Shown piece after piece: positions 6,459 to 11,601 of a stretch of 12,617 nt of DNA. The stretch covers positions 1 to 12,617 of the forward strand of contig RFHZ01000042.1 in NCBI GenBank assembly GCA_003696125.1, read 5' to 3'. The first letter of the stretch is position 1; the number at the start of each line of letters is the position of its first letter. This stretch comes from Nitrospinota bacterium. Its GTDB lineage: Bacteria; Tectomicrobia; Entotheonellia; J063. The notes under the pieces are model-generated. The model did no database searches and had not been told where the DNA came from. It was given only the letters and a program-made list of their open reading frames with translations. The translations under genes were made by a program, and so were the position numbers.

Positions 6459-6917
6459 ATGCAATATCGCGGTGCGTTACACCAGCAAAAGAAGAGCAGG
6501 ATAAAGGTTGGTCGACTCCTGGTCATAGGTCTTCTGGTCTTCCTGGTAGGCTGTGCCACGTCGCAGACCGCGGGGAACAAGCCGGGGGAAACCACGACAG
6601 ACCTGGCAGTGTCTGAGTTCCAGGATATCCCTATCGCACCAGGGTTAAAGAGGGATGAGAGCAAAGCGGTCGAGGTGCAGACCGGGGAGTTCAAGACCGG
6701 TATCGGCCTGTACAAGGGGCGTGTAGAGGCCCGCTCCCTGGCCGATTACTACAAGGGTATCATGCCCACCCGTGGTTGGACCCTGGTAGCCGATTTCTCT
6801 GCCAAGCGCACCATCCAGGTCTATACCAAAGAGAAGCGGATTTGTGTCCTCTTGATTGAGGAGGGGCTCTACTACACCCATTTAGAAATCCGCACCAGTG
6901 AGCTGGTTTCTGGTTAA
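6459..6917 (+). CDS. Putative lipoprotein of unknown function
   Basis: A 152-residue protein with a lipoprotein signal. A basic start (K11, K12, R14, K16, R19) is followed by the hydrophobic stretch 20-30 and the lipobox LVGC, with C32 as the lipidated residue. The mature part of about 120 residues starts with a Thr- and Gly-rich linker. It then has DIPIAPGLKRDE, a segment with GLYKGRVEARSLADYYKGIMP, GWTL and a closing beta-rich region. This alternating pattern looks like one small alpha/beta domain that may occur in other Gram-negative lipoproteins, but I cannot name the family. It is probably anchored to the outer or inner membrane facing the periplasm. GGGGGAGG is 4 bases before the ATG at 6459. 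An upstream in-frame TTG at 6438 is unlikely. Own promoter at 6371-6399. Confidence 0.85.
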   Translation: MQYRGALHQQKKSRIKVGRLLVIGLLVFLVGCATSQTAGNKPGETTTDLAVSEFQDIPIAPGLKRDESKAVEVQTGEFKTGIGLYKGRVEARSLADYYKGIMPTRGWTLVADFSAKRTIQVYTKEKRICVLLIEEGLYYTHLEIRTSELVSG

Positions 6918-6953
6918 AGCTCCCCTTCCCTCCCCATGAGCGGAGAGAGGCTT

Positions 6954-7955
6954 TCAGGGTATGAGTAGAGGCGCAGGAAGATCGATCACGGTCTGAAGAC
7001 CAGGGGGACTCTTGAGCACCACCGGAATGGAGTTGACCACGATGGCCACCGTGGCCTGATCTCCCATGATCCCCCCGGCTAGAGTCATCTGCAGGGGAGG
7101 AACCCCGCTGATCGTTATGACATCGCGGGGATCTTCGGCTCCCACGTACATCTGTAGTTCCAGCTCGATCCTGGCTTCTCCCCCGACAATACCCCGGGCC
7201 GTATGTCTGATCCCGGCCACCGCCCCGGGAGGAACCTCGAGGTAAGGGGTCTGGACATGCCGTTCGGCGATGACCGGTGTGACCGTCTCCTGGATGTCCT
7301 TTAATTCCCACTGCAGACCATGGGCGATCAGGGCGACCGATTCGATAAGCCCGATGTGCCCTATTTTCTCCCGTTGACTTTTGGCCTGAAACTCTTCTGG
7401 GGTAAGGCCTGCTCCGATCTTCCGCTGGAGGGGAAGGCGACGCTGGGCCGCATCCACCACCCGCAGGGCGCGGATATGATCGATATGCTGGCATACGCCG
7501 CTGAGGGTTAATACGAGCCGGTCCATCACAAAGCCCGGATTGACCCCGGTGCCCAGAAGGGTTACCCCCTGCTGGCGGGCGATCTGATCCAGTTCCCTGG
7601 CCAAATCAGGATGCTGGAGGGAGGGAAAGGCGAGTTCCTCGGTGGTCGAGATGACATGCATTCCGGCCTGGAGGATTTCGATCAGTTGGGGATAGACGCG
7701 GGGCAGGAAGGAAGCGGTGGTGTGCAGGACCACATCCGCCTTGACCTGAGCGAAGAGGTCTGGAGGATCGTTGCGCACCACAATCCCCAGTTCTCGGTCC
7801 AGGTCGAGCAACCGGCCCAGATCTTTGCCCACTTTGTCTGGGGCAATATCCACGGCACCAACGATTGTATAGCCGCGCTTTGTTAACAGGTGACGAGCCA
7901 CTCCCATCCCGATGGGACCCAGACCATAACAGATCACCCTGATCGACTGTTCCAT
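6954..7955 (-). CDS. DapB-fold NAD(P)-dependent amine dehydrogenase-like protein
   Basis: A 333-residue oxidoreductase with an N-terminal Rossmann domain. GLGPIGMGVA (11-20) is the dinucleotide loop, and D36 after the second strand suggests NAD preference. VLHTTASFLPRVYPQL, VISTTEELAFP and TLLGTGVNPGFVMDRL follow. This set resembles the dihydrodipicolinate reductase-like group that includes 2,4-diaminopentanoate dehydrogenase of ornithine fermentation, rather than true DapB, which is shorter (about 270 residues). No ornithine-pathway gene is in the window, so the substrate is unknown. GGAGGAG lies 4 bases before the ATG at 7955. It is 119 bases downstream of the DtxR-type gene, and that gap has a repeated CACACCAGA (minus strand) but no clear promoter. 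It converges with the lipoprotein gene 36 bases away. Confidence 0.85.
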   Translation of the reverse strand: MEQSIRVICYGLGPIGMGVARHLLTKRGYTIVGAVDIAPDKVGKDLGRLLDLDRELGIVVRNDPPDLFAQVKADVVLHTTASFLPRVYPQLIEILQAGMHVISTTEELAFPSLQHPDLARELDQIARQQGVTLLGTGVNPGFVMDRLVLTLSGVCQHIDHIRALRVVDAAQRRLPLQRKIGAGLTPEEFQAKSQREKIGHIGLIESVALIAHGLQWELKDIQETVTPVIAERHVQTPYLEVPPGAVAGIRHTARGIVGGEARIELELQMYVGAEDPRDVITISGVPPLQMTLAGGIMGDQATVAIVVNSIPVVLKSPPGLQTVIDLPAPLLIP

Positions 7956-8074
7956 TTGTCTCCTCCTCTGGTGTGATACCGAAGCAACACTACCCTCCTC
8001 GTTTCTGGTGTGGTGAACTCCTCGGCAGGGAAGGCTGTCTTCTTCGGAGAGTGCTTATACAGAAAGAACCGGGG

Positions 8075-8752
8075 TCAGGAAGAAGGGATAACGTACACGC
8101 TCTCTGCTGCTTCTAAACCGATACTGTGCTCGGCTGTGCCGACTTGAATGAGCAAAGGGCCGTTGAAGGGGGCTTTGCCCTTTACCGTGATGTGCACATT
8201 GGGAAAGATGCCTAAACTGGCCAGATAACGCAGCATGTCAGGTTTTTCGTCTTTGACCCATACCACCACCCCTGATTGCCCGACCTCCATGGTGTGGAGA
8301 GGGGTATCGATCCCCTCTTCCAGGATACCTTCCCGGGTAGGGATGGGATGTCCATGCGGGTCAATGGTAGGATAACCCAGGGCCTCATCGATCTTCTCTT
8401 CAAACTCCTCAGAGATCACATGCTCCAGGCGGTCCGCTTCCTCATGAACCTCGTCCCAGCCGAATCCCAGGGCTTCCATCAGGTAGAGCTCTAAAAGGCG
8501 GTGATGGCGAATGACCTCGAGGGCAATCTTCTCTCCCATCGGGGTGAGTTTTACCCCTTGATAGGGCATATGCTCGACCAGCTTTAGTTCGGCCAGTTTT
8601 TTACACATGCCCGTGACCGAAGCGGGAGAGACGCGCAACCGCTCAGCAAGCGCCGCTGTATTGACCTTCCCCAGGGAGCGCTGCAGCATAAAGATCGCCT
8701 TTAGGTAGTCTTCCATGGCTGGGCTGATTACCTGTTTGTCAGGAGGGGACAA
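8075..8752 (-). CDS. DtxR/MntR-family metal-dependent transcriptional regulator, three-domain form
   Basis: A metal-sensing repressor, 225 residues from a TTG at 8752. A winged helix covers about 10-75, with recognition region VSPASVTGMCKKL (41-53). The dimerisation/metal domain is about 76-150, and a C-terminal FeoA/SH3-like domain (about 155-225) ends with the usual GTAEHSIGLEAAESVYV pattern. Aligned to DtxR the ligands are D15 (Met10), H84, E88, H103, D107 (Cys102), E110 and H111. Acidic residues at the Met10 and Cys102 positions resemble MntR D8 and E99, so manganese response is plausible. The start choice matters: the promoter at 8811-8839 would start RNA near 8804, inside the ATG at 8806. 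TTG 8752 has AGGAGAG 6 bases upstream, and GTG 8788 is a weaker option. No metal transporter lies nearby. Confidence 0.92.
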   Translation of the reverse strand: MSPPDKQVISPAMEDYLKAIFMLQRSLGKVNTAALAERLRVSPASVTGMCKKLAELKLVEHMPYQGVKLTPMGEKIALEVIRHHRLLELYLMEALGFGWDEVHEEADRLEHVISEEFEEKIDEALGYPTIDPHGHPIPTREGILEEGIDTPLHTMEVGQSGVVVWVKDEKPDMLRYLASLGIFPNVHITVKGKAPFNGPLLIQVGTAEHSIGLEAAESVYVIPSS

Positions 8753-8810
8753 GGGATTCTCTCCTCTCTCGGGGATAACAGGATCCACTTCTACTCTTCC
8801 CTTCATCTAC

Positions 8811-8839
8811 ATTGTAAGAAAAGGAAAAACGAAAGTCAA
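8811..8839 (-). promoter_or_regulatory. Promoter for the DtxR-family gene
   Basis: On the minus strand TTGACT (8839-8834), 17 bases and TACAAT (8816-8811) match consensus in 5 of 6 positions each. The -35 overlaps the stop codon region of the radical SAM gene (8836-8838). The predicted RNA start near 8804 excludes normal use of the ATG at 8806 and supports an internal start for the regulator. Confidence 0.75.
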
Positions 8840-9813
8840 CGGATCCATCGGTGGTCCAGGCGTCGCAGACCATATTTCTCTGCCAGGCGGAGGGCTTCTT
8901 GATATTCCGAGCGGGTCAGGGGACGATCCAGAGGAGGGTAACGGGAGGCACGAAAACAGGGATAGTACTGGGCCATGATGTTGACATAGGTATTGGGGGA
9001 GATCTCTTCGGCGATGAAACGCAAGACCTCCTCGGTTCCAGCCAGCCCTCCGGGCAGCACCAGGTGCCGGATCAGGAGTCCACGACGGGCAATCCCCTGG
9101 GCATCGATGACCAGATCCCCTACCTGCCGGTGCATCTCTTTGACCGCTCTGCGATTGACCGCGGGGTAGTCGCGTACCGCCGAGTACCTGCGGGCCACAC
9201 TCGCCTCCCCGTACTTCATGTCCGGCATGTAGATATCAATGACCCCATCCAGCAGGGCGAGAGCTTCGAGGCTGTCGTACCCACCGGTGTTGTAGACGAG
9301 GGGGATCTGGAGACCCGCTTGGGCGGCCAGATACACCGCCTCCAGGATCTGGGCCACTACGTGGCTGGGACTGACAAAGTTGATATTGTGACACCCGTGT
9401 TCCTGGAGTTGGAGCATCATCTGGGCGATTTCGGCTGGAGTGACCTCCTCCCCTCGTCCCTTCCAACTGATATCCCAGTTTTGACAGAAGACACAACGGA
9501 GGTTACACCAGGAGAAGAAGATGGTGCCAGACCCCCGCCAGCCTCGCAGGGGGTCCTCTTCGCCATGATGGGGACCAAAGCTATGCACCACCGCCCGCTC
9601 TCCGGTACGACAGACCGCCCCCCGTACCGTCTGCCGCCGGTTGACATGACAATAACGGGCACACAGGTCGCAATCTTCCAGGTGGCGGTACGCCTGTCTC
9701 ACCCGGTCGGCCAGTTCCCCACTGCGGAGCAGGGAACGGTAGGCCGGTTCAGGCGGGATCGATGACCCCTGGTCGAGAGGTGCCCTCTCCTCTGGTACCT
9801 GTCGCATCATCAT
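8836..9813 (-). CDS. Radical SAM protein of the PflX / pyruvate formate-lyase activase-like family
   Basis: A 325-residue radical SAM protein (COG1313-like). The cluster-binding motif CNLRCVFC gives C103, C107 and C110, preceded by GSGTIFFSW and followed by QNWDIS, a hallmark of this group. An additional cysteine set, C48, C51, C55 and C68 (CDLCARYC and GAVC), could hold a second metal centre. INFVSPSH, VYNTGGYDS, YMPDMKYG and VLPGG mark the barrel. The target of the family is not established. ATG 9813 is preferred, with GAGGGAAGG just upstream, and two more ATG codons follow directly. An in-frame GTG at 9858 overlaps the stop of the stress gene as GTGA and would add 15 residues but has no ribosome binding site. 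It is probably co-transcribed with the stress protein gene upstream. Confidence 0.92.
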   Translation of the reverse strand: MMMRQVPEERAPLDQGSSIPPEPAYRSLLRSGELADRVRQAYRHLEDCDLCARYCHVNRRQTVRGAVCRTGERAVVHSFGPHHGEEDPLRGWRGSGTIFFSWCNLRCVFCQNWDISWKGRGEEVTPAEIAQMMLQLQEHGCHNINFVSPSHVVAQILEAVYLAAQAGLQIPLVYNTGGYDSLEALALLDGVIDIYMPDMKYGEASVARRYSAVRDYPAVNRRAVKEMHRQVGDLVIDAQGIARRGLLIRHLVLPGGLAGTEEVLRFIAEEISPNTYVNIMAQYYPCFRASRYPPLDRPLTRSEYQEALRLAEKYGLRRLDHRWIR

Positions 9814-9854
9814 GCCTTCCCTCGTACCATATCCTGCCCGGGAAAGGGAAGAGA

Positions 9855-10352
9855 TCACACACAGGGCTGCGAGGCGGGACGTACCGTCAAGACCGGCACC
9901 GGTGAGTAACGGACCACACGCTCAGCAACACTGCCCATGACCAGATGGGAGAGACCGGTGCGACCGTGGGTCCCCATGATGATCATGTCTACCCCCAGTT
10001 CATAGGCCAGCCGGACGATCTCCATGGAGGGATCCCCGACTCGTACTTCGGTCTGCACCTGATCGTGGAGATTTACCGGAACGAGATCTTTCAACTTCCA
10101 CTGCGTCTCTATCCCGAAATCGCGGCGAACCTCCTGTCCACCTGCTCCCCGATAGATAAGCACATCACCGCTGTGCATGAAGAGTCCCTCTGCTGGAGAG
10201 GTCTCGGTGGCGTAAACTTCGAACGCCTTGGAGAGCACATGTAATAAGACCAGCCTGGCTCCATACCGTTGCTGGAAGAGGAGTGCATACTCCATGGTCG
10301 GTTTGGTGCATTCGGAGAAGTCGATCGGTACCAGAATTTTTTTGATTCCCAT
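9855..10352 (-). CDS. Universal stress protein (UspA family), ATP-binding type
   Basis: A 165-residue single-domain Usp. IKKILVPIDFSECT (3-16) is the typical first strand with D11. LVLLHVL is strand two, and GVDMIIMGTHGRTG leads into the ATP-binding signature G-x2-G-x9-G-S at G127, G130, G140 and S141. The middle part (about 48-90) is longer than in the shortest family members. Usp proteins bind nucleotide and help cells survive energy stress or stasis. The ATG at 10352 has GAGGAG 8 bases upstream. It heads the minus-strand block, with the radical SAM gene next. A -24/-12 type promoter lies 87 bases upstream, which would tie expression to sigma-54 and an activator. Confidence 0.95.
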   Translation of the reverse strand: MGIKKILVPIDFSECTKPTMEYALLFQQRYGARLVLLHVLSKAFEVYATETSPAEGLFMHSGDVLIYRGAGGQEVRRDFGIETQWKLKDLVPVNLHDQVQTEVRVGDPSMEIVRLAYELGVDMIIMGTHGRTGLSHLVMGSVAERVVRYSPVPVLTVRPASQPCV

Positions 10353-10407
10353 CTCTTGATCTCCTCTCGGCTCGGTTGAACGCTATCCTTCATTTTCCTG
10401 AGAACAT

Positions 10408-10417
10408 TGACCGGTCA
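10408..10417. promoter_or_regulatory. Perfect 10-bp palindrome in the stress gene leader
   Basis: TGACCGGTCA is its own reverse complement. It lies about 10-20 bases after the transcription start predicted from the -24/-12 element, a place where a repressor could block. No second copy is seen in the window. Confidence 0.35.
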
Positions 10418-10438
10418 TGATTCCCTACATGAAACAAG

Positions 10439-10454
10439 AGCAAATACCATGCCA
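10439..10454 (-). promoter_or_regulatory. Sigma-54-like -24/-12 promoter for the universal stress gene
   Basis: Read on the minus strand, TGGCATG (10454-10448), GTAT and TTGCT (10443-10439) match the RpoN consensus TGGCACG-N4-TTGCW at all but one position. The key GG (10453-10452) and GC (10441-10440) have the required 12-base phasing, and the base before TGG is T (pyrimidine). RNA would start near 10428, giving a 75-base leader. No good -35/-10 promoter was found for this gene. Confidence 0.6.
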
Positions 10455-10471
10455 AAAAGGAGGGGATGGAG

Positions 10472-10567
10472 ATGTTGAGCGTTGCCCGCTTTACTCCCCG
10501 CGGGCCTTTTCCGGCTTACGGGTCACTGAGACATTTTTGTTTTCCTGGGAAAAGATGTCCCAAGTGA
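10472..10567 (+). CDS. Possible 31-residue small protein
   Basis: AAAAAGGAGG ends 8 bases before the ATG at 10472, a strong ribosome binding site in a gap that otherwise has no gene. The frame runs 31 codons to TGA at 10565-10567. A second in-frame ATG at 10466 is too close to the site. The product starts MLSVARFTPRG and ends CFPGKRCPK, with two cysteines, several basic residues and no membrane segment. I recognise no family. The GC hairpin 10484-10505 lies inside it, so it could be a leader peptide. The ribosome-binding-like stretch also overlaps the upstream side of the sigma-54-like element and may be coincidence. Confidence 0.25.
   Translation: MLSVARFTPRGPFPAYGSLRHFCFPGKRCPK
10484..10510 (+). 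terminator. Terminator-like GC hairpin with a short T run
   Basis: GCCCGC (10484-10489) and GCGGGC (10500-10505) are perfect complements with a 10-base loop, followed by CTTTT (10506-10510). It reads as a weak intrinsic terminator or attenuator on the plus strand. There is no annotated gene just upstream on that strand, only the possible small ORF that contains it. Confidence 0.35.
10540..10553. promoter_or_regulatory. Inverted repeat, candidate upstream activator site
   Basis: TTTTCC and GGAAAA (10540-10545, 10548-10553) form a perfect 6-bp inverted repeat with a 2-base spacer. An outer ACAT (10531-10534) and ATGT (10555-10558) extend it imperfectly. Its centre is about 119 bases upstream of the start predicted for the stress gene, the range where activators of sigma-54 promoters bind. 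It is also some 30-40 bases before the -35 of the DUF58 promoter, so it could serve that operon instead. Confidence 0.35.
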
Positions 10568-10576
10568 AAAATACCG

Positions 10577-10605
10577 CTGTCAGCAGAGAGATTGTATGAT
10601 AAAAT
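10577..10605 (+). promoter_or_regulatory. Possible promoter for the DUF58-BatA operon
   Basis: CTGTCA (10577-10582), 17 bases and TAAAAT (10600-10605) give 4 of 6 and 5 of 6 matches. A second -10-like TATGAT sits at 10595-10600. The leader to the ATG at 10709 would be about 97 bases and shows no clear structured element. Confidence 0.45.
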
Positions 10606-10708
10606 AGAGCAACGAGAAGGAGAACCGTTCCGGTCTGCCTCTCCGGGGAAGGGGCTGGGGAATGGGACCAGATAGAAAGAGAGACTGCACAGGGCGGTAG
10701 GATAAACC

Positions 10709-11590
10709 ATGGGAAGAGTGCTCTTTGATTCCGAGTTCCTGAAAAAACTGGAGGTGCTCCGGCTGGTCTCCAAGCGATTCTATCGGGGACGTGCACGTGG
10801 AGAGCACCATACGGTCAAACGAGGGACCAGCCTCGAATTTTCTGATTACCGACGTTACCATGTGGGGGACGATTTCCGCTACATCGACTGGAATATCTTC
10901 AGCCGGCTGGACCAGCTTTTCCTGAAACTCTTCACCGCGGAAGAGGATCTGGTTGTCCACCTGCTCCTGGATACCAGTGCGTCGATGGGATTTGGTACCC
11001 CACCCAAAATCGACTATGCCAAGAAAGTGGCGGCCGCCCTCGGCTATATTGCCCTGGCCAATCTCGATCGGGTCGGTATTACCGCCTTTACCGATCACCT
11101 GCAGGACGCCCTCCCTCTGGTCCGGGGCAAGGATCAACTCTTTACCATCCTGCACCATTTCGAACGGATGCACCCGCAAGGAGAAACCGCATTCGGCAAG
11201 GCCTTGATGGAATATGCCTTCCGGCATAAACGCACCGGCCTGGCTATTGTTATCAGCGATCTGCTGGATCCAGAGGGAATAGAAAGAGGTCTGGAAGCGT
11301 TGCTCTTTAGCCGGTTTGATGTGGTGGTCCTCCAGATTGTCGATGAGGAAGAGATCGCTCCCCCGTTCGAAGGGGCCATCCGGCTGGTAGACGTGGAAAC
11401 GGGAAAGGAACGGCGCCTGTCCGTAGACGGACGCCTTCTGCAGCGATACCAGGAGCAACTGCGGGAGTATTTCCAGCAGATAGAGGGCTTTTGTGCCAGG
11501 CGACACATCGAATATATCCGTACCAGCACCATCTTGCCCTTTGAAGATCTCATCTTAAAATACCTGAGACAGGGATTACACGTCCGATAG
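10709..11590 (+). CDS. DUF58 domain protein with von Willebrand A-type MIDAS motif
   Basis: A 293-residue cytoplasmic protein of the DUF58 family. The family core is clear: RGTSLEFSDYRRYHVGDDF (38-56), RYIDWNIFSR (57-66), then the metal-ion-dependent adhesion site DTSASM (88-93) with D88, S90 and S92. SDLLDPEG at about 184-191 follows in the same vWA fold. There is no signal peptide or membrane span. Such proteins are usually encoded between a MoxR-type AAA+ ATPase and BatA-like membrane proteins and are thought to work with them in assembly or metal-linked maturation of periplasmic or cytoplasmic clients. The ATG at 10709 has TAGGA 6 bases upstream. The BatA-type gene follows after 11 bases, so the two are one operon. 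No MoxR gene precedes it here. Confidence 0.94.
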   Translation: MGRVLFDSEFLKKLEVLRLVSKRFYRGRARGEHHTVKRGTSLEFSDYRRYHVGDDFRYIDWNIFSRLDQLFLKLFTAEEDLVVHLLLDTSASMGFGTPPKIDYAKKVAAALGYIALANLDRVGITAFTDHLQDALPLVRGKDQLFTILHHFERMHPQGETAFGKALMEYAFRHKRTGLAIVISDLLDPEGIERGLEALLFSRFDVVVLQIVDEEEIAPPFEGAIRLVDVETGKERRLSVDGRLLQRYQEQLREYFQQIEGFCARRHIEYIRTSTILPFEDLILKYLRQGLHVR

Positions 11591-11601
11591 GGAGAGGAGA
11601 G

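Noticed and set aside
6916-6954. AAAGC/GCTTT inverted repeat between the lipoprotein and dehydrogenase genes as a bidirectional terminator
   Set aside because: Beyond the 5-bp ends the arms pair poorly, with several mismatches.
7967-8012. Direct repeat TCTGGTGTG in the gap between the regulator and the dehydrogenase as an operator
   Set aside because: There are only two 9-base copies 37 bases apart, not palindromic and unlike known DtxR or MntR operators.
8851-9765. Plus-strand open frame of 304 codons opposite the radical SAM gene
   Set aside because: The minus strand encodes a complete radical SAM protein with all motifs, and the plus frame has no recognisable domain.
10580-11506. Minus-strand open frame of 308 codons opposite DUF58
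   Set aside because: The DUF58 protein on the plus strand is clear, and the minus frame has no motifs and no sensible start.
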